A stretch of DNA of 64,000 bases from Calendula officinalis (taxonomy: Eukaryota > Streptophyta > Magnoliopsida > Asterales > Asteraceae): assembly GCA_963853835.1 (NCBI GenBank), contig OY970821.1, forward strand, positions 48,748,646 through 48,812,645, written 5' to 3'. Of this stretch, positions 19,190 through 31,501 are shown piece after piece. The translations under genes and the position numbers were made by a program. Under the pieces are notes generated by a model. It was not told the origin of the DNA. It saw only the letters and a list, made by a program, of their open reading frames with translations, and did no database searches. Positions within the stretch are counted from its first letter, which is position 1, and every line of letters begins with the position of its first letter.

Positions 19190-21721
19190 ATGGATGAATT
19201 GTCGAATATCGAAAGGGCCGGAGTGCCTGTGATTGATATCCGAAAGGTCGATGGATTGGCAAAGGAAATAGTGACCGCGTGTGAGGAATGGGGTTGTTTT
19301 AGGATAATTAACCATGGTGTCCCGAAAGAGCTCATGGCAGAGATGAAGGCGGTGGCTGCCTCGATTTTTGATCTCCCAGAGGAGATCAAAAGTGGGACAG
19401 TTCATCCTAATGAACCTGGCAAAGGCTACCTTAAACGTAACCTTGTTGGTCCGTATGTTGAGGGTCTCAGTGACGCATCTTGTCCCAATGAATTTTGTGA
19501 TCGCCTTGATGCATCCCCTCACCAAAGGTGTGTATATATATATTTACAAAAATAGACTTAGAGACTTCAAATATCGAGCAATAGACTGTGCAACTTGACA
19601 AATAATTTGACAAATGTCCACTCTTTAGTAGGTAGTAAGTACGTAGAATTTTTTTGTGTAGCTTAACTTAATTTTTTGCGACTGATGAGCAATTTTATTT
19701 ATTTACTTCTATGACTTTCCTTTTATACGACTAACCTTGTACTTTTGTAAGATTTTTTGTCTTGTTCGAAAAAACAAAAATTACTCGACAAACTAAAAAT
19801 AAAACATACCTCAAAAAGTAAATTTGTTTTTTATTTTTTCATGTTCCGAGGAATTTTTACCAAGAGAAGACAAAAAGTACAACCGTTAATTGAGTAAAAT
19901 GTACAGCCGTTAGTTGGGACATTTGATATTATTTTTATATAGTCGCAAAAAAAAAAAAAAAAGTCAAGTTACACGGTATATTTACGAAAGTTCCTAGTCG
20001 GTAGCAAGATTTTTTGGGATTTTTTTTTTATTTCGGTCTATTTTGGTAATTAACTTGAGTTAGTTTTGATTTCTTTTTGCATTCTTGTAGGAAGATTATT
20101 GACAAGTATATAAAAGCTATTCGCGATGTCGCCGGAGTTCTTGGACAGAAGTTGATGGAAGGCAATGGTTTGGCCGGAGAACTCTTTGATGGATGGTGTT
20201 ACGAAATGATAATGAACAAGTTCCACTATGGCCCTGAAAGCGTTGGGTCAACCGGCATGCGTATTCACTCTGACCTTACATTTCTAACCATATTACAAGA
20301 TGACGATGAGGTGAATGGTCTACAGGTGGCTGATAAATACTCCGACGACTTTATTCCGGTTGACCATGTTCCCGGCTCCCTAGTTGTCAACGTTGGCGAT
20401 ATTGGCAAAGTAACACCGCAACCCTTCTGAAATAAACCATTAATGTGTTTTATTTGTATGCTATCTAAAAATACATTCTTTTTCCTAACCAAAATCCTTT
20501 TCTATGATTAGTGATTAAAAAAATTATTAAATTCATTTTAATCAAAATATTTAAAATTAATCCTACAATAACTATTTAATTTAATCTAATCTAACATTTT
20601 TTATATTATTGCATCAAAAAATTTAAAACCTCAAATTTATCACTTATTTTAAAATGGAAGAAGTTTTTTTATTGGTTTTATAGATTTTGAAGTATAATAT
20701 TATAATAAGAGTTATGATGGATTAAATTGGATAATTAGTGGAGTAAAGTCTCCCTACTTTGAAATAAAGTGATATTAATGATATTAAAAAATAAAATTAA
20801 GAGTTCATTATGTTAAGGAGATGGTTATCAGTGTAGTCCCTATTACCTTTTAATAAATAAGGTAAATTATTAAAATATATAATGATTTTAAAAAGAACAA
20901 AATTGGAAACCGTATCATTTATTGTGATACGGAGGAAGCATTTCAAATTTATATTACCATATAATTTGATATTAGTACTTAGAGAAATATCATTTGGTCT
21001 CACTGATACTCCTACCAACTTGATAGTATGACATGCATAATCAATTAATTATCTCTCTTAATATTATTCATTAATTTTGACACATGTCTTGATCTAATGA
21101 GTAAGACTATGAGTATAACCAAATGATAAAACTAATATTTTAATTTTAATTTGATATTTTGATATTTAATATCTGATATACAATAACATTTAATATATAT
21201 GCTTAATACTTAATGCTTGATGTTTATATTTTCATTCGACTATTTATTAAATTTAAATAAACGTTTTGAATAATAATATATTCAGTTGAAGTTAAATATT
21301 TACATTCCATTTTTCGTTCAACAAAAAACTAAAAGCATTTTAATTCATATATAAGTTTTTCTAACATGTGCCCCTATTGAGCATTTAAATATTATTGATT
21401 TAGTTAACTAATGTTCTTACAGTTTTCCATGATAAAATCGTTACTAAAACAATTGTTACAATTGTCACATAGGCATGGAGCAATGGTAGATTTCGTAACG
21501 TACAGCATAGAGTATGGTGTTTTGATGCCAAAACTCGTTACTCAATCGCTATTCTTGTATTGGGACCAAATGACAAGAAGATTGAAGCGCCATCAGAACT
21601 TGTGGACTCGAATCACCCTCGTCTTTATAATCCGATTGATATCAAGGAATTTAGACATTTTCGAGCCACCACAGGATTAAACAAGGGTGGCACCCTCGAG
21701 CTGTATAAAGCAAGCGTTTAA
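19190..21721 (+). CDS. 2-oxoglutarate/Fe(II)-dependent dioxygenase, DAO-like, three exons
   Basis: Soluble non-heme iron oxygenase using 2-oxoglutarate and O2; closest in style to DAO enzymes that oxidise indole-3-acetic acid, though substrate is inferred. Exons: 19190-19527, 20091-20409, 21473-21721, joining to 906 nt (301 aa plus TAA). Junctions are CAAAG/GTGTGT, TTGTAG/GAAG, GGCAAA/GTAACA and CACATAG/GCATGG, all GT-AG, phases 2 and 0. The N-terminal DIOX_N domain reads VPVIDIRK...EWGCFRIINHGVP. The catalytic domain has the iron triad HSD in RIHSDLTFLTILQDDD and the distal His in NVQHRV, and the 2OG-binding RxS in TRYSIA. Start ATG 19190 (AAAAATGGATG context) is preferred over the in-frame upstream ATG at 19139, which adds non-conserved residues. 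Intron 2 (1063 bp) is enlarged by repeat sequence. No stops or missing residues; probably functional. Confidence 0.88.
20410..21472 (+). other. Intron 2 of the dioxygenase gene, repeat-bearing
   Basis: AT-rich intron. A segment at about 20815-21025 has partly inverted ends (TTATCAGTG near the left, CACTGATA near the right) suggesting a diverged MITE. At 21354-21376 it carries AGTTTTTCTAACATGTGCCC, matching the terminus of the MITE at 2223-2429 with few differences but with no partner end. Confidence 0.4.
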
Positions 21722-21889
21722 GATGAAAAGTGTGACAAAAATGAATCTTGTAATCTTATTCATCAACATGGATATTGTGCAAGGGCCTTGAACATGAAGG
21801 ATTGCATTCTATTAGCTATAAACAAGGAATGAAGCGGAGAGGAGGAGATTCTTGGAGGGGTAGGATTTCCAACGTAATTAAGCTTACGT

Positions 21890-21895
21890 AAATAA
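21890..21895 (+). terminator. Possible poly(A) signal AATAAA of the dioxygenase gene
   Basis: AATAAA 169 bp after the stop codon, with another AATAAA-like string about 20 bp further on. Plant poly(A) signals are loose, so tentative. Confidence 0.4.
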
Positions 21896-22082
21896 AGAGT
21901 GTCCATAACAATAAATGGAAAACTTTGATCATTGTATTCATTGTTTTCATTCTCTCTTTCATGTGTGCGATCTTGAGTTTCTTCTTGTGTGAATTTCTCT
22001 ATAGTTTCATTGATTGTATGGTGGTGTATGTGTTTAACTCATTGTTAATATATGTGTTAGGTCGTTGAAAAGCATCCCCCAC

Positions 22083-23028
22083 TGAAGGGATTTAATGAAG
22101 ACAAAAAAACAAATAGTTAGAAGACAATCTGAGGAACTATTCCTCAGATTGTGGGTAACTGAATCTGATCAATTCGGATTTCAGTTACCCAGTTACAGTA
22201 TCTGGTCACTATCTGAAACAACGATCAGTTCCCCGTGCGGAATCAGATACTGGTTAACAGATCAGATAGTTGTAACAGGTTCAGTGCACATTGGACAATA
22301 ACGTTGAACCATTAAACAGATACTTCTCTAAACAAAACTCTTAATTAAGGTCACTAAAGCTGAAGGCCATCTGAAAAAGTATGAGCATCCGAAGACTCAT
22401 TGCTACCCAACAAGGTCACAGAAAGACAAAAGTAAAGCACAAGTTTGTGAATCGCTGATTATGGGAATATCTTGCAATATTCTAGAAGATATCGGCGATC
22501 ACAAGACGACAGAAAGTACTGTTAGAATTTCGTTACTCGTGCTCATCCCATGAAATATCTCCTGTCCTAACGGAATTATCACACGTGGAATCGATCGATC
22601 ATTCCTTTGGCATTACGTTTCCCAAGGCTATAAATTGAGGACTTAAGCGGTCGATTTCCGTGTGCACCCAACAAGGTTACACGCTGTTGAAATGACTTCA
22701 GAACTTTATTCCTTTGAGCAGAGTGTTAACCACCAGTTAACCTTAGTTATTTGATTCGATAATTGAATCTTCATAACAAATGTGTCTGGTTTTGTGCTTG
22801 ATCATTAGTTGATCAAAAACTTATCTTAGATAATATCTGTTGTTGTCTATCACATGCAAGCAATTTAGTTAGGATTTGTTCTTAGCTATTCCGCAAACTA
22901 CTTGCATCTTTATTGTATCATTATTGATTAATAAAGAAACGTTTAAAAAGTGTTGAGTGTTGCCATTAATTTTAAATTGATCAGTGAAAGCGTATAAGTG
23001 TAGAATTTCACTTATTACGGGACTAACA
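22083..23028 (+). repeat. Element A 5' LTR
   Basis: Begins TGAAGGGATT, ends GACTAACA, then two bases and the primer site. TATA box TATAAAT at 22629-22635. The first 190 bp contain four sets of inverted repeats (see finding). The left border is inferred. Confidence 0.65.
22629..22635 (+). promoter_or_regulatory. TATA box in element A 5' LTR
   Basis: GGCTATAAATTGAGG context, suitable as U3 promoter of the element. Confidence 0.5.
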
Positions 23029-23030
23029 AT

Positions 23031-23041
23031 TGGTATCAGAG
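23031..23041 (+). other. Element A primer binding site
   Basis: TGGTATCAGAG, complementary to the initiator Met-tRNA 3' end. Confidence 0.85.
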
Positions 23042-23088
23042 AAGGACAATTAATTCATAATTGTTGATCTGCTCACTTACTGATCAAT

Positions 23089-24276
23089 ATGAGCGAATTG
23101 GTTTCCAAACTGAGCCTCAGTTCAAAATCAAATGATCCAGTCTTCATAGACGATAACTTTGGGATGTGGAAGGTGCGATTTCTGGGATTTGCCAAACACC
23201 AGCACGATCTTGCTCCTAGTATACTCGAAGTTGGTCATTATGTTCCACATTCCCTCAGTCATAGACCTATTATTTTTAAAAGAGAAGAAAGTTCTTCTGA
23301 AGATAGAAAAGAAGAGAGCTCTCACTCAGAAGAAGAAGAATTTCTCTCTCAAGATATGAAGATTTTGTATATGAGTCTAAGGAGGCAAAACCTAAAGAAT
23401 TATGCACTGAAGACGACAAGGAAAAGGCAGGTTTAGATGCAAATTTGAAGTTTCTTCATCAAACTTCTCTACCAAATCACATTCTTATTACAGTCAAAGA
23501 ATGTAGAACTTCTAAAGAAATTTGGGATATACTGGTAACATCATATGAAGGAACTAATGATGTTAAAACAAGTAAAAAGTCAATGTTAATCAAAAGTATG
23601 AGGCATTTAAAGTCATTCAGGGCGAATCTCTTAAATTGTCATACAGAAGGTTTGTGATTCTAACAAATGAGCTTAAAGAAGCTGAACTTAAGAAAGATAC
23701 ACAAGAGCTGATGCACAAATTCCTGGAAATTCTTTCAAAGGAATGGAGCATTATGTCTACAGTTTTGAGAACAACAGGGAAATTGAAAAACATGAATCTG
23801 AGTAGTCTTTACAGCACTTTAATGAATTTTGAGAACGAGAATACTATGTATTCTGAACTAAATGATGAATACTCTGTTTCTCTTATTGCTGATGCATCTT
23901 TAAGACCATCAATCTCTGAAGATGCAAGAGATGGTTGTTCCAAAAATGTTGAAGAAAAGATGTTATCCGATGTCGACGACAACATCTTGAAGAAGATTCC
24001 ATCAGCAACTATTCCAGCGATAATGCACTTGACCTGGTAGAACAAATGGCTGCTCGCGTAACAAGATACAATAAAGTCATAAAACGTAACAACTCTGAAG
24101 CATCAGACTCTCAGACACATAAAAGGTCAAATGATTGTTTTCGGTGTGGTCAAACTGGTCACTATAAAGCAAATTGCAGAGTAAACCTGGAAAATAATCA
24201 GCAAAGATCTACTCAATCCACATCTGATTCTGATACATATGTCGAATATAAAAGAAAGTATGAAGAAACTGAATGA
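23089..24276 (+). pseudogene. Element A gag
   Basis: Starts at ATG 23089 (MSELVSKLSL). Open pieces 23089-23436, 23445-23657, 23636-24040 and 24046-24276 in different frames show gag features of large Copia elements: the KECRTSKEIWDILVTSYEG block, Glu/Ser-rich stretches and a CCHC knuckle (CFRCGQTGHYKANC at about 24139-24180). Broken by at least two frameshifts and a TGA at 24274-24276, after which the same frame continues (EFLFLKAKIAVAQEE). Confidence 0.8.
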
Positions 24277-24559
24277 GAATTTCTGTTTCTAAAGGCCAAA
24301 ATAGCAGTAGCACAAGAAGAAGTTAAATCCTTAACCCTTAAAGCAACCTGTCAATCAAGGGTATCAAATACAGAATCAGATAGTGATGAACTATCTCAGA
24401 AAGAATCTGAAAATTCCTCAGTCAGCTACAAATGCAAATGTTTGATTGCAAGATCATCTGATTCATCAGATAGAAGCAATGATATCTGGTATATGGATAG
24501 TGGTTGCTCCAGACATATGACGGGCTGCATATCGCTTCTTAAAAATTTCACAGACAAAG
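24277..24559 (+). pseudogene. Element A protease N-terminal part, cut by element C
   Basis: Frame reads Ser/Glu-rich linker then IWYMDSGCSRHMTG at about 24483-24524, the DSG active site of Copia aspartic proteases. It is cut at 24559 by element C and resumes at 43310. Confidence 0.8.
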
Positions 24560-25187
24560 TGTTGGAATATGCTTCACGCGTATAACATATAGTTATATGG
24601 CTAGTTGTTTGTGATCCTAAAGGGTCACACACTTAAACACTTAACACCATAAAATATGTAGTGTAATTAGGGTAATTACATTATATATTAATATAGGCTA
24701 CATGCTTGTATATAATAAGTTTAATATTAAATGTTAATATTGAAACTTTGTTGTGAGCAAACTAGAAGGAACAAAAGCTAGGGACTAGAGTGTAAATAAA
24801 CATAATGGTTATGGGAAGTCATTAAAGGGTATTAGGGCAAGGTAATCCTTCCCCTCTCTCTCTCATTCGGCTGCACATCATCCATCACCATCCTCTCTAG
24901 TTTTTGCTTCCATTTGCTTGAAGATTTGGACTAGCATCGTTGGTGTTCAAGCACAAGTGTTGTGTGGATCATATTTAGAGGTATTCCCCTTTGGAATACT
25001 TGGTTTCGGTCATCATCATCCTCCATCCGAATCCTATTAATCAAAGGCAACTAGGGTATGAATTCTTGTACCACTCTCTTTGATTTCCTGATTAGTTTAA
25101 TTGTATGATTCAATATTAGATCCGTTTGTGGTGATTTAATACTTTTCCACTGCGTATGTTTCTTGTTAAAACCGAAAATCACCATTA
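24560..25187 (+). repeat. Element C 5' LTR, 628 bp
   Basis: Begins TGTTGGAATATGC, ends AATCACCATTA. It ends TA rather than the usual CA; both copies agree, and the target duplication begins right after. Nearly identical to 42684-43304. Confidence 0.9.
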
Positions 25188-25188
25188 G

Positions 25189-25199
25189 TGGTATCACGA
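25189..25199 (+). other. Element C primer binding site
   Basis: TGGTATCACGA one base after the 5' LTR; one change (C for the usual G) against the Met-tRNA motif. Confidence 0.75.
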
Positions 25200-26900
25200 G
25201 TCATTATATTAATCATATAATTAGCTAGATTTGGTGAAAACTGGCAAAAATCAATTCGTTTTGATAGTTTTTTAATCCCGATCGGAAGAAGAAAAAACCC
25301 GTAAATTTTTTATAAAAAATATGGGTTAAAACATGTATTTTTGGAACCCTATTGTCACTTATTACAAAATCACATCAAAAAATTAATCTAGCTTATTGAA
25401 TTTTTTGATTATTTGGCTTGGATTTACTTGTTTAATTTTGTTTTTGATATGGCAAAACATGTATTTTTGCCATATCCCAAGCCAAAGCCTTGTCAATTGT
25501 TGCTTGTTTGTGCAAACCGATGAAAGCCTAGACCTTTGTGAATGAATGTGTTGATTGTTTGGTTGCTTGGTTGATTTGGGAAAAGCCGTGTTATTGGCTT
25601 AATTGTTGTAATTTGTTTAGTTTTTTCTTTTATTTTTGGTGCCATTTTTGGGGGCAAATTTCAATTGTAAAAGTAATTATAATAGTTGTATTTTGTTTCT
25701 TTGTATTTTGTAATTTGTTGACGAAAGGTGAAGAAAAGATGAGGACAAAACAATAATTTTCGGCACCTCCTGCGCAGCTGCACGAAAACAGAATTTCCTG
25801 GAGAATCGCTATTCCGTTGGACCTGAAACTACCGCCAAAATTTCCGCAACTCAGATACCTACAACTTTATAGAAGGTGGGGAAGACCACCGAAGAGTCCT
25901 TCAGTGACGTTTCGGGCCTTGAAGTCAGACTGAATTTTCTGGCAGATTACATTTTTTCACAAATGTTGGTTTCTACTTGCCCATGAATGTCTTGGGGCAA
26001 GTGGGAGCCCATTGGGTTTATGTAGGCCCGTTTGGGTTCATGTTGGCCCGTCCCCTAGTTTGACCCTTCGGTCCGTCGTGATGACTCACGTTACCGAACC
26101 TAGGATTTCATCGGTCGATGTTTGCACAAAATTGGTTGCATGTTTTATTTATGTTTGTGGTTGTTTTCTTTTCTATTAGATACAAATAATAAAACAATTA
26201 AAATACGATTTTAGACACAAACATTAAAACATCCAAACTTTTTATCATCTATGATCACTTGTTAATCATTCATGATTAATCTATAATCTAAAATTGTTTT
26301 GAGATTAAACTAAGTTTAAATACGATTTGAAACTTCACCCTTAATAATCGTTAAATGTTTTTACCGTTTATTGAACGACTTATGAAGTGGTATGAATGAA
26401 GTACATGATTCATTCATATCTTAATAAAAATTAATTCATTAAAATTTAACATACCTAAAATTTAAGTCACGTCGTCCAATCGGTTGCAAATCACTTGCTT
26501 CTATTTTTGAATTCACGTGAGACGTGGTTTGAATTTAGATCCGAGGTCCTTATTCTCTACGCGTGAGACCTAGATCTATTTTGACATGTATTCACATTGG
26601 ATGACCTAATCGAGTTAACGGTGAGACCTTGACTCGAGGCGAAGATGTGACAAACATGTCACTTGACCCTAGATGCTTGTTCACTAGGTGCCATGAAATC
26701 CCATACCTCTAAGAGTTGCACTTGTAATGCAATTGTTGATCGTCACCTACCTATTAGATCTATCATCTCTAGCAGATCAACTGATGCGGTGATAGAAGCT
26801 TAATGGGATCTTAGCTTTTAATAAAAATTAATTGGGTAGTTAATTGATTAAAAGAAATTATTATTGAAAATACTAATTAATGAACTTTGTAATTTTGTAG
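25200..26900 (+). other. Element C leader
   Basis: 1.7 kb without coding signal between primer site and gag ATG. Comparable in length to the leader of Copia-1. Confidence 0.6.
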
Positions 26901-27441
26901 ATGACCTCAAACAATCAAACCCTAAAACACACCACCATTCGTTCCGTTCTCGAAAAAGAGAAACTTGATGGAACGAACTTTGTGGACTGGTCTCGTAACC
27001 TAAGGATTGTCCTTAGGGCCGGGCACAAGTACCACCATTTGGAGGACGCGCTGCCTCCTTCCCCTGCTACTACCGCCACTGCTGCTGTTCGTGCGACCTA
27101 TACTAAAAGGTTTAACGAACAACAAGAAGTCGCCGCGCTTATGCTAGAGAGCATGATTCCCGAGATTCAAAAGAATCTCGAGGACCTCACTGCATTTGAT
27201 ATGATGCGTGACCTAATAGCCAAGTATCAAAAGCAATTCGAGTAGGAACTCTTTGACACTGTCAAAGCCTTTCACGCTTGCAAGCAGGAGGAGGGACAGT
27301 CTATTAGCTCTTATCTTTTGAAGATGAAGAGCTATTTAGACGAAATGGAGAAACTTGGTTACCCCATGCCGCACATCCTTTGAATTAGCTTGATGCTAAC
27401 GTCCCTCAACAAGGATTTTGCACCGTTTGTCATGACTTATC
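26901..27441 (+). pseudogene. Element C gag N-terminal part
   Basis: ATG 26901 (MTSNNQTLKHTTIRSVLEKE), then KLDGTNFVDWSRNLRIVLRA, typical of Copia gag. Stops at TAG 27243-27245, after which the frame continues (ELFDTVKAFHACKQEEGQ) with another in-frame stop before element B interrupts it at 27441. Confidence 0.85.
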
Positions 27442-28577
27442 TGTAGGGTTTCGCATGACACTGATCGACCACTTGGGTCAACCTCCTAGTTTACTTGGTT
27501 CGACTATACTGACCAAGAACATGAACTTGTTCTTGACCGGTTAAAACCAACTAGCTGATTTAATCCCTAAATGCGGAACTGGGATTAAACCTAATCCTTA
27601 AACCCTAAATGATTGGGATGTTGGAGAACTAGATTAGGTTAACAAGAAAGAAACCTTGTACGAAAAACTCGAACGCACACATACTTGTGTGTTCGTCGAC
27701 CATCAACCAAAGAACCCTAGGGATCTTTGGCCGAAATTCGTCCAAAAGGGAGAAGGGAGAAAAGGGTTTCCCAAAACATACCTTGTTGATTGCTTAAGAT
27801 AGATCCACTGATGATGAACAAGTCGAGCGATCTTCTAGTTGATCTAAGCAATGAACTTGGATCTTCAAGACTTGAAGAACACGAAGAACACGAAGAACAC
27901 GAAGAACGAAGAACACCAAACTTGGTGGTCTTGGGTGTGTTTCGGCCGAAGCCAAGGAGAGGGAAGGAGGAAGTATTTCGTGTGAATTATCAAGGGGTTT
28001 AGGGTTACCCTATGCCTCTTATTTATATATAAATAAGTTACACTTAGAACCCTTCTAGTTTAATTAATATTAGATCTTTAATTAAACTTCCTTTTAATAC
28101 TTCCATCCCTTATAGTTTAACTAGTTTATTATTGTTGCACTTAACTATTAAATGTCTAGTATTAATACACTAATAATTCAGTACCCATATACACGAATTA
28201 TATACTTGTATGTATACTTTCAATAATTAATTATATAATAACCTTTATACAATGTATACAACAATATTATCCAATTACTATATGATTTAATAGCTTTAAA
28301 TCGTATCATGGATAATCTATAATTAACACATTGTATATTTACTCAACTAGTAAATGTACAACTACTTGTATTAATTAGTTAGTTAAACTAATCTAGTAAT
28401 AAGTTAAACTTAACTTAATACTTAACTGATTCATAATGACTATTATGAATCATTCCTCTTCGTAGTACCATTGCTTATCTTGCTCGTATTACATGTACTC
28501 ACCGGTGTGACCCTTAAGTGTTTCGTAGGCATGAATGTATCATCATAGGTTGACTGACTGTGCACATAATTCCTTCA
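27442..28577 (-). repeat. Element B 3' LTR, 1136 bp
   Basis: TGTAGGGTTTCG ... AATTCCTTCA. Contains a tandem GAACACGAA expansion (about 27877-27909) that is shorter in the other LTR; this creates the acidic HEEHEEHEE string in a chance ORF. Confidence 0.9.
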
Positions 28578-28592
28578 GACTCCCACTTGTGC
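28578..28592 (-). other. Element B polypurine tract
   Basis: Minus-strand CACAAGTGGGAGTC directly inside the 3' LTR. Confidence 0.75.
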
Positions 28593-30692
28593 AAGTCTGT
28601 AACCTTTGCCTTAATGATACGAGCTACAGTGGCCTTCTAGATTGGCATGTAGGTAACCAACCCCATAAAAACAGCTTACGTAACCGATGTATAGTTTATG
28701 AAAAACTCTTTAATAGCGTCTCCTAGTAAAGAACACCCTGTCTTTACTTCTTGGGCAAACTATGTTAGGCTTATTCATTGCAGCACGATATTTGTGATAA
28801 TGAATACGAGCATGGTAGAAATTATCAACTCCTGTATTCGAAATCATTTTATGACTTCTTGATTCAAACTGCTGTGATAAATGACAAAGAACATATCAGT
28901 TCGTTTGGGCACGGCCGTGCACTTGCCAGTTTCTTATCAAGTCAAAGGACCTATAAATATCTCTCCTAAAGAGGAGGTGCAATTGCCATCTTGTATATTT
29001 CGATTTAAAAATACAACTTCCTTTGTACCCAGTATCGCCTCGTATGACAAACGTATTTCAGAATTGTCTGAGTTGAACCAAAGCACATTAGTCATTGTAT
29101 CCTAAACCAAATACCTCAGGCTTAAAGTCAGTCCTAGTGAACAATACTTTTGAACTTTTCAACCACGAAGTATCGTCACGGTGGTCAATCCAATATTCGT
29201 TGAGCCTCCAACAGAATATCACCGATATTTGGTTTACACAAAACTTGTGTATCTATCTTCGAAGAACTTCGAATCTACCACCAAATACCGCGATGACGTT
29301 AACGTCCCATCAAGGTTCCCACCAAGACGAGTAGTCACGGATTTTGTGTCTTCTTGAATAAATAGACTTTTATTCATGGATCTTGTAAAACATACAAAGT
29401 CTGAATAAATATGATATTAACTCATGTACTATTCCTCACTGGACATAGTTACTGAATTATTACTGGATCATTACTTATTCCTTTCGTTCGTGTTGATTAC
29501 TTAATGATTCTTACAAACTTAATTGTAACTTTATCACTAAACCAATCATTTCTATTAAACTAAAGACATAAGATGAGTATTTAGGAATACTATTACTTTT
29601 GTCTTTGCTAGATATTGTTCTTGCAACAATCGAGGACATATTCTAGTCTTGCCTTTTATGTAATTCGGTAAACATCTTTAATGAATTACGTTAGTCTTAG
29701 CTCCCACTTATTTTTATGGAACTTAAGCATCTCTTAAACTACTTTGACCTAGTCAATAACTTGTAGTTTAATCTTTTAAGAATTCTATCAATAATTAAGA
29801 TCATCCTTTGGATTTGTGAATATTCAACCTTCCTGTTTAGGGAATTATGATCTTTATTGATTACTGTATCTAACAAGTATAAAACACTTGAAATGATACT
29901 ATCAATTCTTAAACACATCAGTATTCTTTTAAGAATTTTATTTAATGCCAAAGTCATTACTTGGATTTGTCAAATATCCATTATTCCTATTAGGGAATTA
30001 TGACTTGATTAAATATTGTATTTATTACAAGTATAAAAGACTTGCAATAATACCTTTTAATTATTAAATACTTTAATATAGTTTGTCCCTTTTAAGAGTC
30101 GTTTAATGTCTAAGTCATTTTACTTGGATTATACGAATATCCAATTATTCCTACTAGGGAATTATGACTTCATTAAAACCTTTACTACAAGTGTAAAAGA
30201 CTTGTAATAATACTCTTTAAAGTCTATCTTGATTATATCCAATATAATCATACTATATTAATACTAATACTTTAAAACTTTCTATCATAAGTAATGACTA
30301 TTACTTAAGATGTTTTAACTAAGTTCAATAACCTTTGAACCTTATGCTTCCATAAAACTCTTAAATACTTTCATTAGAAAAACTTTCTAATTACTAGCAT
30401 CTAAATACATTGAGCTATCAAGACATTATTTATACAACAATCAAACAAATATATTTAAAAACATGAAATATAAGTAAATCAAAACTTGACTTACAATCTA
30501 GTCATAAACCTTGACTAGTGTAATTATCACACAAGCACACAATATAATTCAACCATGGATTCGATAATTGATTAAAACCAAAATAAAAGTTGTTTTAACA
30601 AAAATAAAAATATCTAAACAATAAAGTAAAAATTGTTTAAAACGAATCCACAAAAATACTGAATTATAAAAAACTTGGTGCTCGTGGGATCA
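28593..30692. other. Element B interior without pol genes
   Basis: About 2.1 kb where integrase, RT and RNase H would be expected. Only short frames (for example 28778-28969, 28881-29105, 29095-29334) with no recognisable motifs. From about 29750 to 30250 there are imperfect repeats of CTTGGATT...ATTCC...AGGGAATTATGA. Confidence 0.6.
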
Positions 30693-31501
30693 TCACCATC
30701 TCATGCTGGTCACTATCACTTTCCATCTCCTCCTGCAATAAACGATTGCAAAAGTTAGATTACTCGTCATGTACTTTACAAGTATCTTAAAGTGATTAAG
30801 AAGTGTGGTTGTGTTACCTGAGGAACTTGCGTTTCCTCCACTACCACTTGCACCCTTTGGACAATTCCTTTTCCAATGCCCAACCTCACCACACTTGAAG
30901 CACCGGTTCTTGGTCCTCGCAGTGTTAGGCTTAACCTTCTTGACCTTTTGTTTGACACCTTTACCATTTGGCACTCCTTGGTTAGGATAGGTTTTACCCT
31001 TTCCTTTACCACCATGCCCATTCTCATCGCTGCCATCAGTTATATTCAACTCAACAGCCTCGAGCATAGATTGTAGCTCGGGAATGGAATTATCCATATT
31101 ACGTTTGCTGTAGTTGGCTACAAAAACTTGTAGTCATTAGACAATGAGTTGAGTATCATGTCAATTGCGAACTGCAATGGCATGTGGTGACCAAGTCTAG
31201 TAAGGTGATCAACGTGCACTTTCATTCTCATGACGTGTGCACCCACTGATGCTCCCTCAGCCATTTTGCAAGAAGCGAACGCCTTACAAGCATAAAACGC
31301 TTGTCCTGGTTCGTTTTCTTCATCCTTGGCAGGGGTTTTCAACACGTTTCTTTCTCGCTCAATCCTATCCCTCTCTTGTCTGAGCATGATCTTAAAATCA
31401 CGCTTCCAATTGAGGAAATTTGACCCAGTCTTTTCTTTCTTTCCTAGAAAGAAACGTCGTGAGAGTTTGTTGGAGGTTATCGTTGTGTTTGTTGCTGCCA
31501 T
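30693..31501 (-). pseudogene. Element B gag
   Basis: Minus-strand ATG 31501 (MAATNTTITSNKLSRRFF), gag core with FLNWKRDFKIMLRQE and MILNSLSNDYKF, then a one-base frameshift near 31118, then the second frame with the linker GHGGKGKGKTYPNQG and a CCHC knuckle (CFKCGEVGHWKRNC). The whole gag is shorter than that of Copia-1, with the middle of the core missing (KTPAKDEENEPGQAF joins two conserved parts). No protease motif follows. Confidence 0.8.

Noticed and set aside
21360..21472. Alternative exon start at ATG 21411 for dioxygenase exon 3
   Set aside because: The frame from 21411 does not give the conserved AWSNGRF and NVQHRV residues; the CACATAG/GCATGG acceptor does.
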